52,155 nucleotides of DNA from Saccharothrix obliqua (lineage in GTDB: Bacteria; Actinomycetota; Actinomycetes; Mycobacteriales; Pseudonocardiaceae), in assembly GCF_019375475.1 (NCBI RefSeq), contig NZ_JAHXGQ010000020.1, positions 1 through 52,155 of the forward strand, in the 5' to 3' direction. Positions 22,613-29,978 of the stretch are shown piece by piece (positions within the stretch are counted from its first letter, which is position 1; each line of letters starts with the position of its first letter). Below the pieces are notes generated by a model, which did not search any database, was not told where the DNA came from, and saw only the letters and a program-made list of their open reading frames with translations. A program made the translations under genes and the position numbers.

Positions 22613-23344
22613 TCAGTCCCGGGCGCGGGACATCGACCGCACCCGCACGTGCGGCGGGCTCAGGCGGAACCCGACGCCGCGGACGGTGCGGATCCACTCC
22701 CGACCCAGCTTGCCGCGCAGCGAGCTGACGTGGGTGTCGATGGTGCGGCTCGCCCGGCTGTTGAGCGCGTGCGGTGTGGTGTCGTGCCAGATCTCCAGCA
22801 TCAGCCTCGGCCGGGTCACCACGGTGTCGGAGCGCTCCGCCAGGTAGAACAGGAGGTCGAACTCCTTGCGGGTCAACTGCACCGGGCCGCCGTTGAGCTT
22901 CACCTCCCGGGATACCGGGTCGATGCACAGCGAGCCGATGGACAACTTGCCGGTCTCCGGGCACTTCAGGCGCGCGCACCGCGACCCGCCGCGCTCGATC
23001 CGGCGCATCACGGCCTCGATCCGCGCCTGGAGTTCCCGCACCCCGTAAGGCTTGTCGAGGCAGTCGTCCGCACCGGCCTGGAGACCCAGCACCCGGTCCA
23101 GCTCCGCGCCCCGCCGGGCGAAGGCGATGATCGGCTTGTCGCCGGCCGCCCTGATCCGGCGGCAGACCTCCAACCCGTCGATGTCGGGCAGGTTGATGTC
23201 GAGCAGGACGATGTCGGCGTCCTCGTACACCTCCAGTGCCACCGCGCCGGTCCCGACGGTGGTGATGTCGTGACCGTAGCGCTGGAGTTCCGAGGCCGGC
23301 GAGTGCGTCGCTCCCTCCTGTTCCTCGACCAGCAAGATCTGCAT
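22613..23344 (-). CDS. orphan OmpR/PhoB-type response regulator
   Basis: A 243-aa two-domain regulator. The receiver domain has the acceptor Asp in 'IVLLDINLPDIDG' (about residue 49) and the conserved Lys in 'CLDKPYG'; the acidic pair near the N terminus is 'EE' ('ILLVEEQEG'). The C-terminal winged helix ends in 'RTIDTHVSSLRGKLG' and 'IRTVRGVGFRLSPP'. The region between has 'SRCARLKCPETGK' with two Cys, unusual for this family. ATG 23344 follows GGGGGG at good spacing. No histidine kinase is adjacent, so it is an orphan; many such regulators control antibiotic clusters. Confidence 0.9.
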   Translation of the reverse strand: MQILLVEEQEGATHSPASELQRYGHDITTVGTGAVALEVYEDADIVLLDINLPDIDGLEVCRRIRAAGDKPIIAFARRGAELDRVLGLQAGADDCLDKPYGVRELQARIEAVMRRIERGGSRCARLKCPETGKLSIGSLCIDPVSREVKLNGGPVQLTRKEFDLLFYLAERSDTVVTRPRLMLEIWHDTTPHALNSRASRTIDTHVSSLRGKLGREWIRTVRGVGFRLSPPHVRVRSMSRARD

Positions 23345-23655
23345 GTGACCCCCCATCACGCGTTTCCCGACCGGGCGTTCCGGCATGGCGCAGCCGGGCG
23401 GAATGCGCCGGTCGGCTGTCGTCCCGGATCGTGCCGAGGTGCGCGCACTACCCCCCGTCAAGCCACTCGAGAAGGAATTCGACGTCGTGCGACAACATCA
23501 TCGGCGTATGTGCGGCTTTACCCAGTCCCCCTGTGAACACCCATCCTGGCTCGGCCGTCAAGAGTCGGCCGAACCGCCGCCCACGCTTTCCACGCACCGG
23601 GGGCGACCACGGGCGGGGGTCACCACACCGCGACCACCCCCGCTCCCGAACGCCT
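23345..23655. other. intergenic region
   Basis: About 310 bases between the response regulator start and the O-methyltransferase stop, the presumed promoter region of the regulator. An 8-bp G+C stem (23613-23620 with 23636-23643) just after the methyltransferase stop may be its terminator. No gene is supported. Confidence 0.4.
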
Positions 23656-24690
23656 TCAGCGGTCCTTGTGCGCGATCACCAGGCTGTCGTCCCCGAGTCG
23701 GCGAGAACCCCCGTCGTCCGGCCGGAACCCCGCTTCGCGCAACCAGCCGTGACAATCCTCCACCGAGTATTCCTGACCACCGGCCGACCAGACCCGCATG
23801 CTGAGACCGGCCAGCAGGGAGTACAGCGGCGGGGTGCGGTCGCCCACCATCGGGTCGTAGACCACGACCGAACCACCCGGGTTGACGGCCCGGTGGACGT
23901 TGCGCAGCAACCGGACCCGGTCGGCGGGCGACCAGTTGTGGAGCACGTGGCCGAGGATCAGCACGTCGGCTGCGGGCAGCGGGTCGGTGAAGAAGTCGCC
24001 GCCCTGGAACGTCACGGAACCGTTGGTCTCCAACGTGGCCATGTGCCGGGTGAACACGGGCTCGACGTGCGGCAGGTCGAACACCACGCCCGACAGGTGC
24101 GGGTTGGCCCGCACCAGGTGGTGGGCCAGGTTGCCGCGCGCGCCGCCCACGTCGACGAACGTGTGGTAACGCGTCCAGTCCAACTCGCTCAACGCCACCG
24201 CCACATGCGTGTTGAACATGTCCATGCCGCTCAGGAACGAGTCGGCGAGTTCGTCGTCCTGGTACAGCGCCTCGTAGGGGCTGCCCGTCACGGCGGCCGG
24301 GTTGCTCGGCACGCCGGTGCGCAGCGTCCCGCTCAGGCCGTTCCACGCCGGGTTCAGCTCCCGGTCGCAGAACAGCAGGTACCCGCCGATGTACTCCGGT
24401 CGGCCGTGCACCAGGTACCGGTCGGCCACCGGTGTGTTGCGGAAGACGTCGTCGACCAGTTCGAGCAGGCCCAGCCGGTGCAGCGCGAGCAGGAAGTCAC
24501 GCGCGCCCGGCATCCGGAATCCCAGCTTCCCGGCGAGTTCCGCGGCGTTCGCCGGTGAATGCGACAGAAGCGTGAAGAGGTCGCTTTCGACGGCGGTCAT
24601 CAGCAGCCTGGTCTGCCAATGCCCGGACACCAGGGCCATGATGTGCCCGACGTCCTGGCTTTCCGAAACCCGTACCGACTGCGAATTCAC
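23656..24690 (-). CDS. SAM-dependent O-methyltransferase (second copy)
   Basis: A 344-aa enzyme of the same DnrK-like family as the one at 5748-6743 but clearly diverged. The N-terminal winged-helix domain includes 'NAAELAGKLGFRMPGARDFL'; the SAM site is 'FVDVGGARGNLAHHL' and the general-base His lies in 'LGHVLHNWSPAD'. The second glycine-rich position is altered (GGARGN in place of GGGxG), still compatible with SAM binding. GTG 24690 has GAGGGGG upstream. It lies 171 nt after the SDR-fold gene on the same strand. It probably methylates a phenolic or sugar hydroxyl of an unknown product. Confidence 0.9.
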   Translation of the reverse strand: MNSQSVRVSESQDVGHIMALVSGHWQTRLLMTAVESDLFTLLSHSPANAAELAGKLGFRMPGARDFLLALHRLGLLELVDDVFRNTPVADRYLVHGRPEYIGGYLLFCDRELNPAWNGLSGTLRTGVPSNPAAVTGSPYEALYQDDELADSFLSGMDMFNTHVAVALSELDWTRYHTFVDVGGARGNLAHHLVRANPHLSGVVFDLPHVEPVFTRHMATLETNGSVTFQGGDFFTDPLPAADVLILGHVLHNWSPADRVRLLRNVHRAVNPGGSVVVYDPMVGDRTPPLYSLLAGLSMRVWSAGGQEYSVEDCHGWLREAGFRPDDGGSRRLGDDSLVIAHKDR

Positions 24691-24861
24691 GTAGAGGCCC
24701 CCTCTGAATCGCGCACGCGGTGGCGCACCGCGCTGCCCCGTCTAGTCGACGCGTTCACGAGCCTAGGCCGGACACCCGGGCAGCCGCGGTCGACGCAGTT
24801 ACAAGTTCTCGCAAAGAGTGCGCCCCGGCAAGGCCCGGCGCGCCCCCGGTTCGGCGTGGTG

Positions 24862-25680
24862 TCAGCGCGACAACGCGCGCAGCGTCAGCTCGTGCAGCCG
24901 ACGCGCGGGCTCACCGGCGAAGTTGCGGTGGGCCAGGCTGATGGGCCCGCTGTCGGAGAACGCGCTCAGCGGCGCGGCCGGGGGGTGGTCGATGTGCTCG
25001 AGGACGCGCGCGGCGGCCTGCTCCACCGGTTTGCCGAACCGCTTCATCATCTCGATGTGGCCCAGCGTCGCCGCGTCGTACTCGCCGGCGAAGCTGGACG
25101 CGGTCGGCCCGGGGTTGATCAGCAGGTACCGGATGGCGTCGTGCGCCTGCGCGAACGCCGCGCCGAGCATGTCGTTGGCCAGGCCACCGGCGTGCATCAT
25201 GGCGCCCACGCCGCTGTAGTCGCGGACGTGGTCGTAGTCGTCCCAGCGGAACTCGCCGAGGTCGCCGCCCGGTCCCCCGACGTTCGCCACCACCGGCGTC
25301 CGGGTCGACGCCGTCAGGCGGTCCGCGAGGCCGTGGCTGAGCAGGAAGCGGCTGAGGTACAGCAACGCGAAGTTGTACTCGAAACCCTCGGGGGTCACCG
25401 CCCGGGTCGACCGGAAGTGCCGCGCGCACAGCACCAGCACGTCGACCACCGGGTGCTCCGCCTCGACCCGCGCGACGACCTTGTCGTTCTCGGCGACGAG
25501 GCTGAGGTCCGCGCGCAGGAACGAGGCCGGCGCCCCGAGTCGCCGCGCCTCGTCGAGGAACGCCTGTCCCTTCCGCTCGTCGCGGCCGATCACGACCACG
25601 GTGTCACCGCGGCGGAGCAGGGCCGAGGCGATGCCCCGGCCGATCCCGTCGGTGCCACCGGAGACGACGACGGTCTTCAT
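24862..25680 (-). CDS. SDR-fold protein lacking the catalytic residues
   Basis: A 272-aa protein with a good N-terminal NAD(P) loop (VVVSGGTDGIGRGIASAL) and the overall layout of retinol-dehydrogenase-like SDRs, including 'GGLANDMLGAAFA' where active relatives read YxxSKLAN. By that alignment the Tyr is Met and the Lys is Gly; the catalytic Ser of 'NVSS' is Gly in 'ANVGGPGG'; and 'NNAG' is 'LCARHF'. All catalytic positions are thus altered. It may bind a nucleotide without catalysis, or use another mechanism. Its ATG overlaps the stop of the TetR gene (ATGA), so the two are made together. A sensory or partner role with the repressor is one possibility. Confidence 0.8.
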   Translation of the reverse strand: MKTVVVSGGTDGIGRGIASALLRRGDTVVVIGRDERKGQAFLDEARRLGAPASFLRADLSLVAENDKVVARVEAEHPVVDVLVLCARHFRSTRAVTPEGFEYNFALLYLSRFLLSHGLADRLTASTRTPVVANVGGPGGDLGEFRWDDYDHVRDYSGVGAMMHAGGLANDMLGAAFAQAHDAIRYLLINPGPTASSFAGEYDAATLGHIEMMKRFGKPVEQAAARVLEHIDHPPAAPLSAFSDSGPISLAHRNFAGEPARRLHELTLRALSR

Positions 25681-26381
25681 GTGATCTCCCCTCGTGGGGC
25701 CTCGGGCGCCGAGCGCTCCCCCTCGGTGGCGGGAGCCCCGAACGCGCGCAGGAAGGTGCGGACCGCGGCGACCGCGATGCCCTGGAGTTCCTGGTCGGCC
25801 AGGCGGCGGGTGCCGAACCGCGACCTCGACTCGATGGGACCCGAGAGCAGGGCGATGAACTGCTCCGCCGCCTCCACGGGCTCGCGCATGTTCAGGCAAC
25901 CGGCCAGGGCGAGCCGCGCCAGGCGGTCGGCGAGGGCTTCCTCGACGCGGTTGGTGCGTGGTCCCCAGACCGCGTCGAGCAGCTCCGGGAACCGGGACAC
26001 CTCCGCGACGACCAGCCGGCGCAGGGAGGAAGCGCGGTCGCTGCCGAAGTTGCGGGCCAGCCGCAGGGCCAGGTCCGTCAACGCCTCGCGCACGTCGCCG
26101 CCGGCGGTGACCAGGGACTCGACCGCTTCCAGGTGCTCGGCCAGTTCCCGCTCGGCGACGGCGGTGATCGAGTGCCGGAACAGCGTTTCCTTGTCGCCCA
26201 AGTGGTTGTAGACGGTCGGTTTGGCCACTCCGGCCTCCGCCGCGATCTTGCGCACGCACGCCCCCTCGAAGCCCGCTTGGGCGAAGACCACGAACGCGGC
26301 ATCGAGGATCGCCCGCCGCTTGTCGATGCGCCCGCGGTGGGTGGTCCGACCTCGTGTGCTTGGAGCTGCCGTGTCCGTCAC
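25677..26381 (-). CDS. TetR-family repressor
   Basis: A 234-aa regulator. The N-terminal HTH spans 'RRAILDAAFVVFAQAGFEGA' to 'VAKPTVYNHLGDKETLF'; the C-terminal about 150 residues are the helical ligand-binding/dimer domain. It is divergent from a DHA2 MFS pump, and two copies of TTGAAC-N6-GTTCA(A) lie between the two starts (26411-26428, 26474-26491), the classical arrangement for a repressor of an efflux gene that also represses itself. The 3' end overlaps the SDR-fold gene by 4 nt. The ligand is probably the pump substrate; unknown. Confidence 0.92.
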   Translation of the reverse strand: MTDTAAPSTRGRTTHRGRIDKRRAILDAAFVVFAQAGFEGACVRKIAAEAGVAKPTVYNHLGDKETLFRHSITAVAERELAEHLEAVESLVTAGGDVREALTDLALRLARNFGSDRASSLRRLVVAEVSRFPELLDAVWGPRTNRVEEALADRLARLALAGCLNMREPVEAAEQFIALLSGPIESRSRFGTRRLADQELQGIAVAAVRTFLRAFGAPATEGERSAPEAPRGEIT

Positions 26382-26410
26382 TCCCTCAGCCTACCCGAGC
26401 GCCTCTCTTA

Positions 26411-26428
26411 TTGAACTCTGCGGTTCAC
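26411..26428. promoter_or_regulatory. TetR operator 1 (proximal to tetR)
   Basis: TTGAAC-TCTGCG-GTTCAC: TGAAC (26412-26416) and GTTCA (26423-26427) are inverted copies 6 nt apart. It lies 30 nt upstream of the TetR start and shares its half-sites and spacing with operator 2, 63 bp away, about six helical turns. Confidence 0.75.
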
Positions 26429-26445
26429 TTGTCTGGACTTGCTTG

Positions 26446-26475
26446 TTGCACCGTAGCACGAGGCGGCTCTACCTT
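26446..26475 (+). promoter_or_regulatory. candidate promoter of the MFS pump gene
   Basis: TTGCAC (26446-26451) and TACCTT (26470-26475) are possible -35 and -10 hexamers with an 18-nt spacer. The -10 runs into operator 2, so a bound repressor would block polymerase. Confidence 0.4.
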
Positions 26476-26491
26476 GAACTCGTCGGTTCAA
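26474..26491. promoter_or_regulatory. TetR operator 2 (proximal to the pump)
   Basis: TTGAAC (26474-26479), TCGTCG spacer, GTTCAA (26486-26491): a perfect 6+6 palindrome with the same core and spacing as operator 1. It lies between the pump promoter and the ATG at 26520. Confidence 0.8.
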
Positions 26492-26519
26492 GTTCTTGGC
26501 CTCCAGAGAGAGATCCATC

Positions 26520-27959
26520 ATGACGCACGCGCCGTCCGACCGGACGGATGCCACATTGCTGGTCCAGATCGGCGTGGTCCTGCTCGGCGGGATCATGGGC
26601 ATCCTCAACAGCTCCATGGTCACCGTGGGCAACCACGCCATCGCCACCCAGTTCGGAAGCTCCGTGAGCACGCTCGGCTGGGTGTCGACCGGCTACCTGT
26701 TGGCCCTCACCGTGACGATCCCGGTCACCGCGTGGGCCGTCGACCGCGTGGGCGGCAAGCGGCTCTGGTTGGGCAGCCTGGTCCTGTTCCTGGCCGCCTC
26801 CGTCGCCTGCGGGCTGGCGTGGGACATCGGCAGCCTCATCTTCTTCCGCGTCGTCCAGGGCATCGGCGCGGGCGTGCTCGACCCGCTCGTCCTGGTGCTG
26901 CTCGCCCGCGCCGCCGGGCCGGCGCGGGCCGGCCGCGTGATGGGGCTGATGGGCCTGGTGCTCTCGCTCGGCCCCGTGCTCGGCCCGGTGCTCGGCGGCG
27001 CGGTCCTCCAGGGATTCGGCTGGCGTTCGATGTTCATGATCAACCTGCCGATCATCGTGATCGCCTTCCTCCTGGCGCTGCGCTTCGTGCCCGAGGACCA
27101 GCCCGGCGCGGAGCAGCACCGCGACCGGCTCGACGTGGTCGGCCTGGCACTGGTGGGTCCCGGTATCGCGCTGCTCGTGCTGGCCTTGTCGCAGGCGGCC
27201 GAGCGCGGCGCGTTCGGCGCCTGGCAGGTGGTGGTCCCGTTGGTGCTGGGGCTCGTGCTCGTGGTCGGCTACGGCGTCAAGGCGCTCGGCGCGCGCAAGA
27301 TCCCCCCGCTGGTGGACCTGAGGTTGTTCCTGCACCGCGGTTTCACCGTCAGCGTCGCGGTGATGGGCTTGTCCGGCATCGCGAACTTCGCCGTCTTCTT
27401 CGCCTTACCGCTGTACTACCAGAAGATCCACGGCACCGGCGCGTCCGAGTCCGGTCTGCTGATCGCACCGCTCGGGCTCGGCGCGGCGGCGGCCATGCCG
27501 CTGGCCGGCCGGCTGTCGGACAAGCTGGGCTCGCGCACCCTGGCCGTCGCCGGCGCTTTGGTGGCCCTGGTCGCGGTGTTCGGGTTCACTCAGATTGACG
27601 GTGACACCAACCAGTTGTGGACGGTGGTCGCCGGTTTGGCCAGCGGCCTCGGCATGGGCTTCGTCGGCGCGCCCGCCATGGGCGCCATGTACCGCACGTT
27701 GCCGCCACACCTGGTGCCACAGGGCAGTTCCGTGCTCTACATGCTCAACCAGCTCGGCGCGTCGGTCGGCATCGCCGCCGCCGCGTTCATCCTCCAGACC
27801 GTCGGCTCGACCACGATCGGCGGCTTCCACGCGACCTACTGGTTCGCGTTCGGCGCGACCGTGGTGGTGCTGATCGGCGCGCTGCTCATCTCCGACCGCG
27901 CCACGCCCACCGGCGGCGACCGCCCCGTGGTCGAGGAGCGGGAGCCCACCGCGGGGTGA
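26520..27959 (+). CDS. MFS drug-efflux transporter, DHA2 (14-TMS) type
   Basis: A 479-aa proton-coupled exporter. The length and continuous hydrophobic helices across the protein fit the 14-helix EmrB/QacA group; the motif A-like loop 'AWAVDRVGGKRLWLGSL' follows helix 2, and a motif-C-like 'GLVLSLGPVLGPVLGG' is in helix 5. It sits in the inner membrane. ATG 26520 (MTHAPSD) is used; an upstream in-frame start at 26496 would lie inside the operator region. Control by the divergent TetR is supported by two operators. It is monocistronic, ending at a strong hairpin, and probably exports the product or an outside toxin. Confidence 0.93.
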   Translation: MTHAPSDRTDATLLVQIGVVLLGGIMGILNSSMVTVGNHAIATQFGSSVSTLGWVSTGYLLALTVTIPVTAWAVDRVGGKRLWLGSLVLFLAASVACGLAWDIGSLIFFRVVQGIGAGVLDPLVLVLLARAAGPARAGRVMGLMGLVLSLGPVLGPVLGGAVLQGFGWRSMFMINLPIIVIAFLLALRFVPEDQPGAEQHRDRLDVVGLALVGPGIALLVLALSQAAERGAFGAWQVVVPLVLGLVLVVGYGVKALGARKIPPLVDLRLFLHRGFTVSVAVMGLSGIANFAVFFALPLYYQKIHGTGASESGLLIAPLGLGAAAAMPLAGRLSDKLGSRTLAVAGALVALVAVFGFTQIDGDTNQLWTVVAGLASGLGMGFVGAPAMGAMYRTLPPHLVPQGSSVLYMLNQLGASVGIAAAAFILQTVGSTTIGGFHATYWFAFGATVVVLIGALLISDRATPTGGDRPVVEEREPTAG

Positions 27960-27975
27960 GCCGCGCGGCGCGCCG

Positions 27976-28015
27976 CCGTGAGTGCTCCGGTCGCCCCTGG
28001 CCGGAGCACTCACGG
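27976..28015 (+). terminator. 15-bp hairpin after the MFS gene
   Basis: CCGTGAGTGCTCCGG (27976-27990) and CCGGAGCACTCACGG (28001-28015) form a perfect 15-bp stem with a 10-nt loop, 17 nt after the stop. Confidence 0.75.
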
Positions 28016-28028
28016 GGTGCCGAGCACG

Positions 28029-28080
28029 ACAGGGCAGAAAACCTGCACGACTTCACACGATCTTGTGAGAGCAGCCCTGT
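28029..28080. promoter_or_regulatory. nested inverted repeats before the ABM gene
   Basis: An inner near-palindrome TCACACGATCTTGTGA (28053-28068, one mismatched pair) is enclosed by ACAGGGC (28029-28035) and GCCCTGT (28074-28080). The inner element is shaped like a 16-bp operator; it lies about 80 nt upstream of the start at 28148. Regulator unknown. Confidence 0.5.
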
Positions 28081-28147
28081 CCCGGGTCCGCCGCTGCGCC
28101 GACGATGGAGCGTAAGCCGATCGCCGCCACGCCGTGAGGAGTCCGAC

Positions 28148-28819
28148 ATGCCCGTCGAAACCGGTGCGTTGCCCACCATCGACCGACCCGACGTCGACAC
28201 CGTGCTCGTCAGCGTGATCACCACCCCTGAGCCCGATGTCCAGCGCCACGTGGCCGATGCCGTCGCGGAGCGGTGGCGAACCGCGGCCTGGCCGGGCGAC
28301 CTGCTCGCGCTGACCTGCTTCCGCTCGACCGACGGCGAGGCGGTGCTGGTGTACTCGCAGTGGGGCGCGGAGGCGTCCGCGCGCGCGTTCGCCGACGACC
28401 CGGCCGGTGTCCTCGGCGACCGGCACGTCCCCGGCGCCGCGACGCCGGAGTCCGTGCCGTTCCGCCTCTACCGGGTGGTCCGCGGCTCCGCCGTGACCAC
28501 GCCCGCGCCCGTGCCCACGTGCTTCCCCGTGGCCACGTTCACCATGGCGGAACCTGAACGGGCACGGGCCTGGGTGGACGGCTTGCTGGCCGCCGAGGAG
28601 GACGCGGAGGGCGCCGATCGCGCCTACCCCGGCGCGCTCGCGGCGAACTTCCACGTGAGCGTGGACGGCGGGGTCGTCCTGGTGCTGTCCGAATGGGTTT
28701 CCGAGGCCGAGGCGGTCGCGCACATCGAGCAGGTGTGGGAACCGATCCTCGCCGGGATCGGCGACGGCGACGTGGGTCGCCGCTACCGCCACGACGTCAC
28801 GTTCACCGCGCCGGCCTGA
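28148..28819 (+). CDS. ABM-like two-domain protein (copy 1)
   Basis: A 223-aa protein with two dimeric alpha/beta-barrel (ABM) halves: about 15-110 ('VLVSVITTPEPDVQRHVADA', 'ALTCFRSTDGEAVLVYSQWG') and about 120-220 ('PVATFTMAEPERARAWVDGL', 'NFHVSVDGGVVLVLSEW'). Single-domain relatives are cofactor-free monooxygenases of polyketide quinone formation; tandem forms also occur in cyclase-like proteins. ATG 28148 follows GAGGAG. It is paralogous to the gene on the other strand, whose 3' end overlaps it by 37 nt. No metal or haem site is evident. The substrate is unknown; neighbouring flavin reductase, P450, SDR and acyltransferase suggest aromatic tailoring. Confidence 0.75.
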   Translation: MPVETGALPTIDRPDVDTVLVSVITTPEPDVQRHVADAVAERWRTAAWPGDLLALTCFRSTDGEAVLVYSQWGAEASARAFADDPAGVLGDRHVPGAATPESVPFRLYRVVRGSAVTTPAPVPTCFPVATFTMAEPERARAWVDGLLAAEEDAEGADRAYPGALAANFHVSVDGGVVLVLSEWVSEAEAVAHIEQVWEPILAGIGDGDVGRRYRHDVTFTAPA

Positions 28820-29436
28820 GCGCGGGTGCCGCACTGGAGGCGGTAGCGGCGGAAGCCGATCGGCCGCACACCGGGCAGGCTGGTGGAGACGCGCAACGTC
28901 ATCGCCCGCGTCGAGCCCTCCAGGAACGCGGAGTGCCCCTCCTCGGAGGTCCACTCCGCGTAGTTCAACACCCTGGAACCGTCCACGCTGACGTGGAAGT
29001 GCGCGGCCAGCAGGCCCGGGTGCCGCGTGGCGGGCGTCCCGTCGAGCGCGTCGGCCAACGAGTCGACGATCAGCGCCTGCCGCTCCGGTCCGTCGACGTC
29101 GAAGGTCGCCACCACGACGCAGCCCGGTGGCCGCACCGCCGGCGCGACGACCACGCTGCGCCGCAACCGGTACTCGACCGTCGCCGCGCCGGGCAGCCCG
29201 GCGAACGGGCGGTGCGCGGCGGAGTCGGCGCACTGCGCGTACGCCAGCACCGCCTCGCCCTCGCTGTCCAGGTAGCCGCTCGCGTGCAGCAGCCCCCGCT
29301 GCTCCTCCCACCGCGCCACCGCACCCGCCAGCACCGCGAGCCCGGTCTCCCGGTCGGGGACGTGCCGGTGGCTGACGAACACGGCCGCCGCGTCGTCACG
29401 CCGCACATCCGGTCCGATCCACGTTCTCACACCCAT
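28783..29436 (-). CDS. ABM-like two-domain protein (copy 2)
   Basis: A 217-aa paralogue of the protein at 28148-28819: 'LLAAHFHVSVDGSRVLNYAEW' matches 'LAANFHVSVDGGVVLVLSEW', and 'EYRLRRSVVVAPAV' matches the same linker. It has the same two ABM halves. ATG 29436 is chosen since it overlaps the flavin-reductase stop by one base (TGATG) and GAAGGG lies 9 nt upstream; ATG 29445 is an alternative. It is the last gene of the SDR-acyltransferase-flavin reductase operon, so it may act with the reductase as a flavin-dependent or cofactor-free oxygenase. The tail-to-tail overlap with copy 1 is 37 nt. Confidence 0.75.
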   Translation of the reverse strand: MGVRTWIGPDVRRDDAAAVFVSHRHVPDRETGLAVLAGAVARWEEQRGLLHASGYLDSEGEAVLAYAQCADSAAHRPFAGLPGAATVEYRLRRSVVVAPAVRPPGCVVVATFDVDGPERQALIVDSLADALDGTPATRHPGLLAAHFHVSVDGSRVLNYAEWTSEEGHSAFLEGSTRAMTLRVSTSLPGVRPIGFRRYRLQCGTRAQAGAVNVTSWR

Positions 29437-29978
29437 CACGCACATCCCTTCACCGTCTGCGTTGTCCCGGTCCGCGCCCAGCGCAGTTCCCGACCCCACC
29501 ACGCCAACACGTCCATCAGCGCGCTCACCGCCTCGACGTGGCCCGCCAGTGCCTCCGAAGTGGCACCAGTGACCTCCACCGCGCCCGCGACCACCGCGTC
29601 GACGCCACGCATGACCTGTCCCAGGCACGCCACGGCGTGCCCGCCGCCGTAGGAGACAAACCCGACCGGCTTGCCGGCCCACCGGTCCGCCGACCGCTCC
29701 ACCGCGTTCTTCAGCTCGGCGGTCATGCCGCCGTGGTGGTCCGCCGTCACGACCACGACCGCGTCCGCCTCCGCCAGCCTGGTCGGCAGCGCGTCCCGGG
29801 TGACGGGCGAGCGGGCGGGGCCGCGGGGTGGCGGGTGATCCGCCAGGTCCACCAGGCGGGCGTCCACGTCGGACCGCACCTCAGCCCAGCCGGCGAGCCA
29901 CTCCGCGACGGCCCAGCCCGCGCGCCCGTCCCCCGCACCGGCGAGCAGCAGGGTCAACGTCGTCTTCTCACGGGGCAC
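29436..29978 (-). CDS. NAD(P)H-dependent FMN reductase
   Basis: A 180-aa flavodoxin-like flavin reductase. 'TLTLLLAGAGDGRAGWAVAE' is the first strand and phosphate loop, and 'VVVTADHHGGMTAELKNAVE' corresponds to the P-x-Y-N...LKNA(L)D signature of the SsuE/azoreductase-like group, with 'GKPVGFVSYGGGHAV' following. GTG 29978 is preferred because GGGAGG lies 6 nt upstream; starts at 29996 and 30017 lack one. It overlaps the acyltransferase stop by 11 nt and the next gene by one, so translation is coupled. It would supply reduced flavin to an oxygenase, possibly the adjacent ABM-like protein. Confidence 0.85.
   Translation of the reverse strand: MPREKTTLTLLLAGAGDGRAGWAVAEWLAGWAEVRSDVDARLVDLADHPPPRGPARSPVTRDALPTRLAEADAVVVVTADHHGGMTAELKNAVERSADRWAGKPVGFVSYGGGHAVACLGQVMRGVDAVVAGAVEVTGATSEALAGHVEAVSALMDVLAWWGRELRWARTGTTQTVKGCA

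Noticed and set aside
22613..23344. SARP-type activator
   Set aside because: It has a phosphoacceptor receiver domain at the N terminus and an OmpR winged helix at the C terminus, with no BTAD domain.
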